Part shown: piece by piece, positions 43,243 to 52,302 of the stretch
Layout: each line of letters opens with the position of its first letter
Position numbering within the stretch: the stretch's first letter is position 1
Assembly (NCBI GenBank): GCA_029983695.1
Contig: JASBZB010000009.1
Coordinates: 1 to 64,000, forward strand
Length of the DNA stretch: 64,000 nt
Source: Lutispora sp003527145
Lineage (GTDB): Bacteria > Bacillota > Clostridia > Lutisporales > Lutisporaceae
Direction of reading: 5' to 3'
Made by a program: the position numbers and the translations under genes
The notes under the pieces: model-generated
Database searches by the model: none
Seen by the model: the letters and a program-made list of their open reading frames with translations, nothing else
What the model was told of the DNA's origin: nothing

Positions 43243-44682
43243 TTAATCCTTTAGTTTAATTCTATGCTTCTCAGCTAAATAACTCCTTACCTTATTTATA
43301 TCATCATCAGACAATGCAGTATTATATATTATTATTTCATAAATGTTTTCTTGGGATGATGTGCCTCCTATAGTTAGAGCTACTGAGCTATTGTTTACAT
43401 TGTATGAAGGAAATATTTCATATCCTTCTTCCTTATTATCATTTCTGTCCAATATAAGCTTCATATTTGGGCTCGACATTCTTGCGCTTATAATGTATTT
43501 TTTAGACGCTTCCGTATCAGTACTCTGTACAATGCTCTTGGTTTGAGTCCCTGATTGGTTTACTTTGAATTCCAATCTATTGTTATTAAGCTTTATCTCC
43601 CAACCATTATTGGCTGTGCTGTTTCTTTTGATAATATTCTGGCTTGCGGCTGCAGTATATGTGTTTTTATAAACTGCAAATATTGTAAAATTATTAGCAT
43701 CTGTAGGATTATAGCTTATTTTTGCTTCGGAATCATTTAATACGATGGTTTTGCCGTCGTCATGTATATAGTTAATCCGCATTTTATTAGCATCAGTATA
43801 TACAGGTGTAAACGTTACAGGTGTTGATATTGAATAATCCTTCCAATTCGGAATAGGTGAGCCATCAGAATAAAATACTTCACTATTATTTCTAAATGTA
43901 TATGGATCAAAATGAAATTTGATATTATCCAATATAGGCGGCCCCATTACGTAGATTTCCTTACTATTAGCTTCAGCTCCGTATTTGCCCGTTTTAGCTA
44001 CAGGTATTACAGTGAATACAACATGCTTGCCTATATATGGGCTCAAATCCATCAATTGATCCTTATCATTGTTATTTATGGTTTCATAGTCATTAGGCCA
44101 GGATGGATATCTTGTTCCCCAATAAGATTCATTGATTCCTGAGGCTGGAATGAATCCGTCAAATCCGGGCTTTGACACATACCATCGCTTAAGGCTCATA
44201 AAATAGTTAGCCGTATCTTTAATCTTGTGGCTGCCGGTAAGATTATTGTTCTTCCAGTATATCGGAATATCCTTGCTATTTTTGTCAAAGAGCTTTATCC
44301 ATTCTACCTCCGGCAGATTTTCATTTATAATGGGTTCATCGGCAACGAATACATAAATATCACCACGATTAACTGTCCCATCTTTGCTCAAAACGGATTG
44401 CTTAATAGGTACACCGGAAATTGTTTTCCCAAAAGCATTGATGCTTTTAGTCATCGGGTTAGGCTTAGAAGGATCTTTTCGATATTCATATATATCATCT
44501 CTTGCTTTTTCCATTGATAACTCAACTTTTTGCTGCGCTGCAAAGGTATCAACAGTAATTTCTTTTGCTTTTTCCATCATTTTATAGCTCGACCATGTTG
44601 AAGGCAGAAAGACAATAGTTAAAAGCCCTAGTAAAAATAAGGCAATTATAACTTCTATGAGAGTCATTCCTTTGTTATTCAT
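43243..44682 (-). CDS. Modular prepilin with C-terminal LamG-like domain
   Basis: Type IV prepilin: leader MNNKG/MTLIEVIIALFLLGLL, Glu at +5, then a long head. Residues about 318-478 resemble a LamG/concanavalin-like sandwich (FTIFAVYKNT..., NIIKRN, GWEIKLNNNRLEFKV, YEIIIYNTALSDDDINKVRSYL). The middle also looks beta-rich. Streptococcus sanguinis uses modular pilins with vWA (PilB) and LamG (PilC) heads as adhesins; the LamG module here and the vWA neighbour match that pairing. Start ATG at 44682 with AGGTG at eight bases preferred over 44688. 11 bases after the vWA pilin gene. Confidence 0.87.
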   Translation of the reverse strand: MNNKGMTLIEVIIALFLLGLLTIVFLPSTWSSYKMMEKAKEITVDTFAAQQKVELSMEKARDDIYEYRKDPSKPNPMTKSINAFGKTISGVPIKQSVLSKDGTVNRGDIYVFVADEPIINENLPEVEWIKLFDKNSKDIPIYWKNNNLTGSHKIKDTANYFMSLKRWYVSKPGFDGFIPASGINESYWGTRYPSWPNDYETINNNDKDQLMDLSPYIGKHVVFTVIPVAKTGKYGAEANSKEIYVMGPPILDNIKFHFDPYTFRNNSEVFYSDGSPIPNWKDYSISTPVTFTPVYTDANKMRINYIHDDGKTIVLNDSEAKISYNPTDANNFTIFAVYKNTYTAAASQNIIKRNSTANNGWEIKLNNNRLEFKVNQSGTQTKSIVQSTDTEASKKYIISARMSSPNMKLILDRNDNKEEGYEIFPSYNVNNSSVALTIGGTSSQENIYEIIIYNTALSDDDINKVRSYLAEKHRIKLKD

Positions 44683-44699
44683 AAGCATATCACCTAACC

Positions 44700-46385
44700 T
44701 TATTCCTTAGGTCCTGTTATGTGCCACAAATCGTCAAGTATAATTTGGTTTATACCCGTGAAAACAGTTTCCAGGCCTTCTGCATCCGTTACTTCATAGG
44801 CTGTAACTTCCTTTGTATATTTAGCCAGTTCACCTTTTATGAAATCCAATTCAGCCCTTTCCTCAGACACATTAGAAAAGCCGATAACATAAACCTTCAG
44901 ATTTTTTTCACCTTTGCTATTTTTTATATCTCCCAGTTTCTTAGCCATTTCAGTAATATAGTCTTTGCTTATATAATCATCACTGGCATTACCACGGCCT
45001 GCATATCTGCCGTCCGGCCTTCTGCTTCCATCATAGGAATACTCGCTTTCTGAGATTTCAATATCACTTGTAACAAACTCAATATTATAATAACGCAAAT
45101 AATAGTAAGTATAACCCAAAAACCAAAAACGTCCATCATAATAATAGTTTTCACCATTATGTATTCTGATATCCCCAACATAATTTGAAAATCCAGGCCT
45201 ATCCCTTGAAGCCTTATGAACGCTTCCGAATGTAGGTACCCCATCCATCAATAATATCATATATTTGTTTGCATCCTGCTTGCCATACCCATTAAATCTA
45301 TAATAGGCTCTTCTTATGCCATCCCCTACATTGGTGCCATTTGTTGATACGAGCTTGCCTATAAGATCATTTAATTCCCCATTATCATTTTTAGCATTTT
45401 TCCACGCTTTTGGATCCTTTGTAACTCCATTATATTTGTAATTTTTCCAAACATTCGGCAGATTGCTGCTATTGCTAAAAGGAATCAAGCTAACATTTAT
45501 GTTCTCCAATGATGACATTTTATCTACTAGGTCGCCGGCTTTTTGTCTTAGTATTGATATACGGCTTGCGTTTGGAGCATTTGGATTGTTGCTTCCGCCT
45601 GAATTACCACCCATATCATCCCCCATACTCCCTGATATATCCAGAACCATTGCTACAGCGGCTTCTGCATCAACGCCCATCGGTCTTTCTTCGGTTCTAT
45701 AAAACAAAGCCGTTGCTCTTTTTGTATAATCTCCCTTATCAACTACCTGCAAGGTGCTTAAGGCTTCTACTTCCGATTTTATATTTATTGGTTCGCTTCC
45801 GGAAGCTCCGCCGGACAATTTTCCTGTTAGAGAATATTCCAATAAATTATCCTCCGTATAAGGATTCTTCTTTTTATACTCGATTTCATATACTATGTCC
45901 GAAGTGCCTATGGATTGCTTTTCCAAAATTCTTTGCAAGGTGTAGTACCCCTTGCCGGTGGCTGGATTCTTATGATAAACAAATTCTCTCAGTTCTCTAC
46001 CGCCAGAACCCAATGCAATAAAGCTCCAGCCCTTATACTTATCCATCGCTGCTATTAGCTCAGTTTTTTTAGGACTATTGTTGACAAAGGTCTCGTCAAT
46101 AAGGATTAGTTCATTAGAGCCACCCGACTCCGGGAAAATATCCTGAGCAAATATGGGTTCAACATCTTTATAAGCAAATATGGCAGTTGACTTTTTGATT
46201 AAAGAGGTCAATTTCTGAGATGCCAGCCTTACATTGGATTGCAATACATACTCACGGGTGACTATGGCATGAGGCTTACTGCTCATGCTAAATAGAGAAT
46301 AAACAATAAACATAAGCATGCTTAATATCGCAACTGTAAGCACTACTTCAATCAGCGTAAAAGCCTTATTATTATTTGTTTTCAT
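44700..46385 (-). CDS. Modular prepilin with von Willebrand factor A domain
   Basis: Prepilin of 561 residues: leader KTNNNKA/FTLIEVVLTVAIL with Ala at -1 instead of the usual Gly, and Glu at +5; then a pilin body (about 30-235) and a vWA domain with a complete metal-ion-dependent adhesion site: DISGS (D249-S253), T351 in STNGTNVGDGI, and D381 in LLMDGVP. A tyrosine-rich insertion (about 404-438) follows. It resembles S. sanguinis PilB, a modular tip adhesin. Start ATG at 46385 with AAGGAGG. Likely a ligand-binding pilus tip subunit. Confidence 0.9.
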   Translation of the reverse strand: MKTNNNKAFTLIEVVLTVAILSMLMFIVYSLFSMSSKPHAIVTREYVLQSNVRLASQKLTSLIKKSTAIFAYKDVEPIFAQDIFPESGGSNELILIDETFVNNSPKKTELIAAMDKYKGWSFIALGSGGRELREFVYHKNPATGKGYYTLQRILEKQSIGTSDIVYEIEYKKKNPYTEDNLLEYSLTGKLSGGASGSEPINIKSEVEALSTLQVVDKGDYTKRATALFYRTEERPMGVDAEAAVAMVLDISGSMGDDMGGNSGGSNNPNAPNASRISILRQKAGDLVDKMSSLENINVSLIPFSNSSNLPNVWKNYKYNGVTKDPKAWKNAKNDNGELNDLIGKLVSTNGTNVGDGIRRAYYRFNGYGKQDANKYMILLMDGVPTFGSVHKASRDRPGFSNYVGDIRIHNGENYYYDGRFWFLGYTYYYLRYYNIEFVTSDIEISESEYSYDGSRRPDGRYAGRGNASDDYISKDYITEMAKKLGDIKNSKGEKNLKVYVIGFSNVSEERAELDFIKGELAKYTKEVTAYEVTDAEGLETVFTGINQIILDDLWHITGPKE

Positions 46386-46406
46386 AGGAATTCCTCCTTA
46401 AAACAT

Positions 46407-46844
46407 CTATTCCCATTTTTTCAAGGATGGAAAATCAACAGGAAAATACATAGTTAAAGTAACAGACTTTCCGCTTGCTTTATGAAGACCTGTAGATATT
46501 ATTGTAACTTTCTTCTTATCATTTGAAGATTTTATAGCAATGTCAATTTCGTCCAAGTTGCCTTCGCCATAATAAACTTTTTCAGTCTTTGTATGATTAG
46601 CGTTATTTTTAAACTCGCTAAATAATTCACTATTGTTCATTAGTGCAGAAAATCCTATTTCTACACCCGAATAAGCCAAATAATAAGCCTGATAATATTC
46701 CTTTTGAGAAACTACTTGTCTGGTATTGGTCATATTAATATATATGGCAGAAGCAGTAAGTATTGATAAGACTAACAAGGTTATCAACACAATTATTAAT
46801 GCCGCTCCATTATTTGATTTTAAAATTTCCCTAAGCTTTGGCAT
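46407..46844 (-). CDS. GspK/PilX-like minor pilin
   Basis: Leader SNNG/AALIIVLITLLVLSIL shows a Gly cleavage site with no Glu at +5, as in GspK and PilX pilins. Head of about 110 residues with the pattern YYQAYYLAYSGVEIGFSAL, the family's typical YLAxSGVE segment. The listed frame begins with GTG at 46853, but ATG 46844 has GAGGTG in front and is preferred. Directly upstream of the vWA pilin, likely part of the same tip complex. Confidence 0.85.
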   Translation of the reverse strand: MPKLREILKSNNGAALIIVLITLLVLSILTASAIYINMTNTRQVVSQKEYYQAYYLAYSGVEIGFSALMNNSELFSEFKNNANHTKTEKVYYGEGNLDEIDIAIKSSNDKKKVTIISTGLHKASGKSVTLTMYFPVDFPSLKKWE

Positions 46845-46883
46845 ATAAGACACCTCGCATTTTTGTGTTGATTGCTATTTTGT

Positions 46884-47645
46884 TTAAAGCATCATCAATT
46901 TAATATACCATAGAATTATCCTGTCTCCCCAAAAAGCAGAAATCAGAAAGCTAATATTTATAAAGGGTCCGAAGGGTATGGCATCCTTTCTCCCCTTCTT
47001 CCCCGATAAGAGAAGGAATACAGAGATTACCGCCCCTATAAGGAAGGATAATAATGTATTTAAAATCGTTTTTTTCAATCCTAATATAAAGCCCAATACA
47101 GCAATGAGCTTTATGTCTCCTCCGCCCATGCCTCCGTTGGACACCAAGGCAATTATAATAAACAATATGCCTGCTCCAATGAAGCTGGAAATGCTATCAG
47201 AAAATGATAGCGGCATTTTATAAACAAAATATATAAGAGCTTTATATATAATAGAGGAACTCAAAATAATTAAAATTAAGCCATCCGGTATTATCTGGTG
47301 ATAATAGTCTATAAAACTTATTACTATTAAAATGCTTACTAAAAAGCTGTAGAACACAAAATCAATTGATAAGCCAAAATGATAAAAAGCCAATAAATAT
47401 ATAATTCCATTCAATAATTCTACTATGGGATATTGGGGGGAGATTATCCCCCCACAGTATCTGCATCTTCCCCTAAGGGATAAGAAACTGAATATCGGTA
47501 CCAGGTCATGCCACTTCAATGGATGGCTGCAATAGGTGCAGTGAGAAGATGGATATGCTAGGGACTCTTCCCGCGGAATTCTGTATATGCATACATTCAG
47601 GAAGGATCCTATAATAATGCCGAGTATGAAAATTAGTATGTACAT
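46884..47645 (-). CDS. pilD: Prepilin peptidase PilD
   Basis: Membrane aspartyl protease (A24) that cleaves prepilin leaders and N-methylates the new N-terminus. It has the cysteine zinc-site CTYCSHPLKWHDLVP...CRYCGG (about 34-65), and the two active-site aspartates in ISFIDYYHQIIPDG and GMGGGDIKLIAVLG (about 170-183). Six or more membrane helices. 253 residues, normal. Start ATG at 47645 with AAGGAGG. Serves all eight prepilins in this window. Confidence 0.97.
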   Translation of the reverse strand: MYILIFILGIIIGSFLNVCIYRIPREESLAYPSSHCTYCSHPLKWHDLVPIFSFLSLRGRCRYCGGIISPQYPIVELLNGIIYLLAFYHFGLSIDFVFYSFLVSILIVISFIDYYHQIIPDGLILIILSSSIIYKALIYFVYKMPLSFSDSISSFIGAGILFIIIALVSNGGMGGGDIKLIAVLGFILGLKKTILNTLLSFLIGAVISVFLLLSGKKGRKDAIPFGPFINISFLISAFWGDRIILWYIKLMML

Positions 47646-47732
47646 TTGCAGCCTCCTTTGGAGTTAATTAGTTAATGATTCAGTTTATATTATCAATAAT
47701 TCTTAGAATTTAGAAGCAAAATGAACTGTACC

Positions 47733-47759
47733 TAATGCTCTTAGTAGTCAAAAGCATTA
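47733..47759 (-). other. hairpin at the pilA stop codon
   Basis: TAATGCT pairs with AGCATTA around 13 bases; the arms include the pilA TAA. It may stabilise the 3' end of the major pilin message or slow the polymerase, raising PilA over downstream genes. No T-run. Confidence 0.45.
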
Positions 47760-48116
47760 TGGTTCAGGTATTAAAACAGTACCACCTGGTGATTTTATCT
47801 CCAATGGATCAATTACAACTCCCCAAGTTTTGGAATCTTCATCTGATGTGGCAGCAATCTTTGTGCCGCTTAAGAATTCTCCAACTTCAGTCAGTGTAAC
47901 AGCAGTCCTATTATATTTTGCTTGCGCCATTGTTACTGCACTTGCTATTGTCCTAGCTGTTGCTTTGTCGGCACTTGTTTGAGCATCTGTTTGAACTGCT
48001 GTAAATCTTGGCACTGCAATTGCTGCCAATATACCCAATATAGCGATAACTACTACCAGTTCAATAAGCGTAAATCCTTTTCTATTGTTGATCTTTTTTA
48101 CAAACCAGTTAAACAT
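47757..48116 (-). CDS. pilA: Major type IV pilin
   Basis: 119-residue prepilin with leader NRKG/FTLIELVVVIAILGILAAIAVPRF (Glu at +5), the canonical major pilin start, then a small head ending PGGTVLIPEP. Its head resembles GspG/PilA of Gram-positive T4P. Located between pilC and pilD, with its own 109-base leader upstream, consistent with higher expression. Start ATG at 48116 after AAGGAGGAG. No cysteine pair at the C-terminus. Confidence 0.92.
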   Translation of the reverse strand: MFNWFVKKINNRKGFTLIELVVVIAILGILAAIAVPRFTAVQTDAQTSADKATARTIASAVTMAQAKYNRTAVTLTEVGEFLSGTKIAATSDEDSKTWGVVIDPLEIKSPGGTVLIPEP

Positions 48117-48225
48117 TATAAAATCTCCTCCTTAAATTTTTTAATATAATACCAATAAAATTAGTGAGCTTGTCCCCTATTTTTGCATCACCCCCTAAAT
48201 AATATAGATATAGGTATTCTTTGTT
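48117..48225 (-). other. 109-base gap and leader before pilA
   Basis: Between pilC and pilA. On the minus strand it contains TTAGGGGGTGATGC, a second GGGG tract and GCTCACTAA; GTGA/TCAC and TTA/TAA could form a bulged stem. Then an AT-rich stretch and a strong ribosome site. No recognised riboswitch or promoter fits; it may hold a pilA-specific start. Confidence 0.35.
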
Positions 48226-49425
48226 CTAAATAGTATTTACCATATCAAACATAGGCAAGGCTATGGATATGACTATAAAGCCTACGATGAGGGCCATGAT
48301 GACTACCATCAGCGGCTGCATCATTTCCGTCATCTTCTGGAGGGCTACTTCTACCTCTTCATCATAGAAGTCGGCGCTTTTATTCAGTATGCCATCTAAG
48401 TCTCCGGATTCCTCTCCAATTTTTATCATGGAGTCCACCATGGGTGGGAATACCCCTGCATCTTTTATAGTCCTGGAAAGAGGGACGCCTTTTCGAACCT
48501 CTTCTTTTGCGCTATCTAATTTTCTTGATATATATTTATTGCCTACTACCCTGGCTACTATGTCTATGCCCTGCATGAGAGGTATGCCGCTGGATAATAG
48601 GGTAGACAGAGTCCGGGTAAAACGAGAGGTAGCCAGCTTAATATTAGTATTTTTAAATATGGGTACTCGAAGCTTCATTGTGTCAAAGACCATGCCTCCG
48701 GTTTCAGTTCTGCCATAGTATTTCATAGCAAGTACGAAAGCACCAATTCCAATTATGTACATATACCAGAGGTTTCTTATGGAGTGGCTTATGGCCAGCA
48801 GTGCTTTTGTGGGACCGGGCAGCTCCACTCCGCTGCTTTCAAACATGCCCACAAATGTAGGCATTACGGCAACCATCAAAAATACTACTACAGCAGTTGC
48901 TACTATGGCCAGTACTATGGGATAGACCATGGCTCCCTTAACTTTATTTTCAATTTTGAATTCCTTTTCATAATGTACTGCCATTCTCTCCATTATGGTA
49001 TCCAAGCTGCCGCTTGCTTCTCCGGCTTCTACCATATTTATCAAAATGGGAGGGTATATTTTGGAATTATTCTTCATAGCTTCGGAGAGGGTCATACCTT
49101 TTTGCACATTATCAAATACATCTGCTATAGCCTTTTTCATTTGTTTGTTTTCTGTTTGCTTTTCCAATATATCGAGACATTTTACTATGCTTACGCCCGA
49201 GTTCAACATGGTATAGAACTGCCTGCAAAATACCGCTAAATCCTTCTTCTTTATCTTCACAAAGCTAAGGGTAGTGCTTGCTCCGCTGTTTATGGTCTGC
49301 TCAATGGATATGGGCATATAATTGCTTCCTTTGAGCATGGAAATTACTTCTCTTTCATCCTGAGCATCATGAATCCCCTCAATTATCTGGCCAGCTTCCG
49401 TTACTGCCCTGTATTTGAATTGCAT
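48226..49425 (-). CDS. pilC: Type IV pilus inner-membrane platform protein PilC
   Basis: PilC/GspF family platform of three membrane helices with two cytoplasmic GspF domains (about 65-190 and 265-390). Signature MVEAGEASGSLDTIMERMA (first) and MIKIGEESGDLDGILNKSADFYDEEV (second). 399 residues, normal. Two bases of spacing separate it from pilT upstream region at 49441. Start ATG at 49425. (Named PilC here in the Gram-negative sense; it is not the LamG adhesin.). Confidence 0.97.
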   Translation of the reverse strand: MQFKYRAVTEAGQIIEGIHDAQDEREVISMLKGSNYMPISIEQTINSGASTTLSFVKIKKKDLAVFCRQFYTMLNSGVSIVKCLDILEKQTENKQMKKAIADVFDNVQKGMTLSEAMKNNSKIYPPILINMVEAGEASGSLDTIMERMAVHYEKEFKIENKVKGAMVYPIVLAIVATAVVVFLMVAVMPTFVGMFESSGVELPGPTKALLAISHSIRNLWYMYIIGIGAFVLAMKYYGRTETGGMVFDTMKLRVPIFKNTNIKLATSRFTRTLSTLLSSGIPLMQGIDIVARVVGNKYISRKLDSAKEEVRKGVPLSRTIKDAGVFPPMVDSMIKIGEESGDLDGILNKSADFYDEEVEVALQKMTEMMQPLMVVIMALIVGFIVISIALPMFDMVNTI

Positions 49426-49440
49426 GTGAAAATCACCTGC

Positions 49441-50493
49441 CTATATTAAGTATTTTTTCATTATATCCGGATTGCTTGCCTGAATCAGAAATACCTCCTG
49501 GCTTATAAGTCCTCTTCTGTAAAGGCTTAATAAAGAGTTGTCCAATGTCTGCATTCCTACCTTAGAGCCTGTTTGTATTGCTGTATCTATCTGATGAGTC
49601 TTTTCTTCTCTTATAAGATTGCTTATGGCACTTGTGGCTATCATCACCTCAAAAGCCGCTGTCCTTGATTTGCCGTCTATAGTTGGCAAAAGCTGCTGTG
49701 ATATTATGGCTTCTACCACAGTTGATAATTGTATTCTTATTTGCTGCTGTTGATGTGGCGGGAATACATCTATTATTCTGTCAATTGTTTTGGCAGCTCC
49801 CAGAGTGTGCAATGTAGACAGTACAAGATGCCCTGTCTCTGCTGCTGTCAAAGCAATGCTTATGGTTTCCAGGTCTCTCATCTCACCAACCAAAATTACA
49901 TCAGGATCCTGACGCAGAGCTGCCCTCAGCGCATTTGCAAAGCTTAGTGAATCATTTCCAATCTCTCTTTGGTTTATTATGCTTTTATTGTGTTTATGTA
50001 GATATTCAATAGGGTCTTCCAAAGTTATAATATGATATTTTTTCTCACGGTTCATCTGGTCTATCATATAGGCCAGAGTGGTAGACTTGCCGCTGCCTGT
50101 GGGGCCGGTAACGAGTATGAGGCCCCTGGGGAGCCTTGCCAGATCCTGTACTATAGCAGGAAGCCCCAATTCTTCGAGAGTAGGTATTTTTAGGGGTATT
50201 ATCCTTATGGCAATCCCATAGCTTCCCCTCTGCCTGTATATGTTTATTCTGAAACGCCCTACTCCCGGTGAGGAGTAGGATATATCAATTTCACCTTTTT
50301 GCTCCAATTCATGGAATTGTTTTTCATTTAGCATCATTTTGGCAATCTTTTCTGTATCCTGAGGTGTCATATCTGCATCGCCCATTTTTATCAGTTCTCC
50401 GTTTATTCTGAAAACAATAGGAAGACCAACTGTTATATGTATGTCAGAGGCTTTTTTTTCTATGCCCGCTTGAACCAATTTAAAGAAATCCAT
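49441..50493 (-). CDS. pilT: Type IV pilus retraction ATPase PilT
   Basis: Hexameric ATPase of pilus retraction (twitching). Walker A VTGPTGSGKSTTLAY (about 128-142), Asp box ITLEDPIEYLH, Walker B DPDVILVGEMRDLET, His box LHTLGAAKTIDRIID, and the C-terminal AIRxxNLIRE-type (here ATSAISNLIREEKTHQID). 350 residues. Presence of pilT means the pili can likely be retracted. Between pilB and pilC, 10 bases after pilB. Start ATG at 50493. Confidence 0.97.
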   Translation of the reverse strand: MDFFKLVQAGIEKKASDIHITVGLPIVFRINGELIKMGDADMTPQDTEKIAKMMLNEKQFHELEQKGEIDISYSSPGVGRFRINIYRQRGSYGIAIRIIPLKIPTLEELGLPAIVQDLARLPRGLILVTGPTGSGKSTTLAYMIDQMNREKKYHIITLEDPIEYLHKHNKSIINQREIGNDSLSFANALRAALRQDPDVILVGEMRDLETISIALTAAETGHLVLSTLHTLGAAKTIDRIIDVFPPHQQQQIRIQLSTVVEAIISQQLLPTIDGKSRTAAFEVMIATSAISNLIREEKTHQIDTAIQTGSKVGMQTLDNSLLSLYRRGLISQEVFLIQASNPDIMKKYLI

Positions 50494-50503
50494 TTCCTCA
50501 CTC

Positions 50504-52183
50504 CTAATCTGTCGTATATCCTATTCTAAGCACTTCCTCCATAGAGGTAATACCTTGCAAGGCCAATTTTGATGCACTATAAAGAAGGGTGGTCATACCA
50601 TTTTTTATAGCTTCATCTTTTATGGTATCTGTAGTAGCTCGGCCATCTATCAATTTTCTTATATGTTGATCCAGATACATTACTTCATGAACCGGTATTC
50701 TTCCTCTGTAGCCTTTGATGCATTTATTGCAGCCATGCGGCTTATATAAAGTCAGAGCCTCATCAGTGGCATTAAGCATTTTTCTTTCTTTTTCATTCGC
50801 AATATATGGGGTCTTGCAGCTGCTGCATAATTTTTTCACCAATCTTTGAGATATTATGCCTATTACTGATGTAGATACAAGGTAAGGTTCGATTCCCATA
50901 TCTATTAGCCTGGCAATTGTTGAAGCAGTATCATTGGTGTGGAGTGTAGAAAGGACTAAGTGGCCTGTTATAGAAGCTCTTACGGCGATTTCTGCCGTCT
51001 CCGAATCCCTTATTTCACCTACCATTATTATATCCGGATCCTGTCTTAATATGGAGCGTAGTCCGCTGGCGAAAGTCAACCCGGCTTTATTGTTTACCTG
51101 TACCTGATTTATTCCCTTAAGCTTATATTCCACCGGATCTTCTACAGTTATTATATTTTGCTCTTCTTTATTCAAATCTTTTAATATCGTATATAAGGTA
51201 GTAGTTTTACCGCTGCCGGTAGGACCGGTAACTAATATTATTCCATAGGGTTGACGTATAATCTTATTAAATATCTTAATATCATTATCGGAAAAGCCTA
51301 AATCTTCTTTGGAGAAGCTGAAGCCATCCCTGTCCAAGAGTCTTATAACTATTTTTTCGCCATGCACTGTAGGTAAAGAAGATATCCTCATGTCAATATT
51401 TTTCCCTTCCAATTCCATCTCTATCCTGCCGTCTTGAGGGATTCTTCTTTCTGCTATATCCATTCTTCCCATTATTTTTATCCTTGTAACTATTGCCATG
51501 TGGCTTTTCTTAGAAAAGCTCATTATCTCTTGCAAGTCACCATCTAGCCTAAACCTCACTCTTATATTGTTTTCATAGGGTTCAATATGTATGTCGCTGG
51601 CCTTCATCCTTATGGCCTGTCCGATAATAGTATTGACCAGCTTTACAACCGGAGCGCTGTTAACATCTGATAATTCACTTTCATCCAAATCATCTAGGCT
51701 GCTGGGCACAAATTTTTCTTCGAACTCCTCTATTACTTTCTTAGTTCCTTCTTGGGTATAGTATTTATTTATGGTTCTTGTAATTACAGACTTGGCAGAT
51801 AGGGCTATCTTCACCTTCATACCGGTTAACAGCTTAATATCATCTATAGCAAATATATTAAGAGGATCATTCATAGCTACCAGCAGTTCATCTTCAACAA
51901 TATCTACGGGAATCAGGTCATATTTCCGAGCAATGTTCTCAGGTATCAAGGCTGTGACCTTTGAGTCAATCATATAATAAGCCAAGTCTATAACAGGAAT
52001 TCCCAGCTGTTCTTCCAGAACCTCCAAAATATCTTCTTCCTTTACATATCCAAGGTCTACCAGCACTTCACCCAGTCTCTTGGTTTTTATGCTTCTTTGT
52101 TTTTTCATCGCTTCTTCCAGTTGTTCTTGGTTGAGTTTGCCCGTGCTTATCAACATATCTCCTAAACGTAAATTCTTTTTCAT
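50504..52183 (-). CDS. pilB: Pilus assembly ATPase PilB with c-di-GMP-binding MshEN domain
   Basis: GspE-type ATPase that powers pilus extension. The N-terminal MshEN domain has both 24-residue c-di-GMP-binding motifs, RLG...L...G...L......Q: residues 6-29 (RLGDMLISTGKLNQ...) and 36-59 (RLGEVLVDLGYVKE...). The catalytic part has Walker A VTGPTGSGKTTTLY, Walker B DPDIIMVGEIRDSET and a tetracysteine zinc site (CSSC, CNKC). The frame extends to 52345 but that part is the riboswitch leader; ATG 52183 has AGAAGGTGA in front. 559 residues. First gene of the main pilus operon. Confidence 0.96.
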   Translation of the reverse strand: MKKNLRLGDMLISTGKLNQEQLEEAMKKQRSIKTKRLGEVLVDLGYVKEEDILEVLEEQLGIPVIDLAYYMIDSKVTALIPENIARKYDLIPVDIVEDELLVAMNDPLNIFAIDDIKLLTGMKVKIALSAKSVITRTINKYYTQEGTKKVIEEFEEKFVPSSLDDLDESELSDVNSAPVVKLVNTIIGQAIRMKASDIHIEPYENNIRVRFRLDGDLQEIMSFSKKSHMAIVTRIKIMGRMDIAERRIPQDGRIEMELEGKNIDMRISSLPTVHGEKIVIRLLDRDGFSFSKEDLGFSDNDIKIFNKIIRQPYGIILVTGPTGSGKTTTLYTILKDLNKEEQNIITVEDPVEYKLKGINQVQVNNKAGLTFASGLRSILRQDPDIIMVGEIRDSETAEIAVRASITGHLVLSTLHTNDTASTIARLIDMGIEPYLVSTSVIGIISQRLVKKLCSSCKTPYIANEKERKMLNATDEALTLYKPHGCNKCIKGYRGRIPVHEVMYLDQHIRKLIDGRATTDTIKDEAIKNGMTTLLYSASKLALQGITSMEEVLRIGYTTD

Positions 52184-52267
52184 GTTGTTCACCTTCTTGT
52201 TGTTTAATAAGCTAAGATATATCCATACTCTGAAAGCAGATACTTTCTTTCCACAGTATGCCTCTAA

Positions 52268-52302
52268 ATATATAAAACCGACTAATATTAGATTAGCCGG
52301 TT
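52268..52302 (-). terminator. terminator of the c-di-GMP-II riboswitch
   Basis: On the minus strand AACCGGCUAAU pairs with AUUAGUCGGUU (11 bp, one G-U) with a 5-base loop, then UUUAUAUAUUU. The 5' arm reuses the aptamer's pseudoknot AACC and the 3' strand of its P1 stem (CUAAU), so aptamer and terminator exclude each other. Confidence 0.82.

Noticed and set aside
48147..48207. c-di-GMP-I (GEMM) or preQ1 riboswitch in the pilA leader
   Set aside because: G-tracts are suggestive but the required conserved loops and tetraloop receptor are absent; kept only as an unexplained leader.
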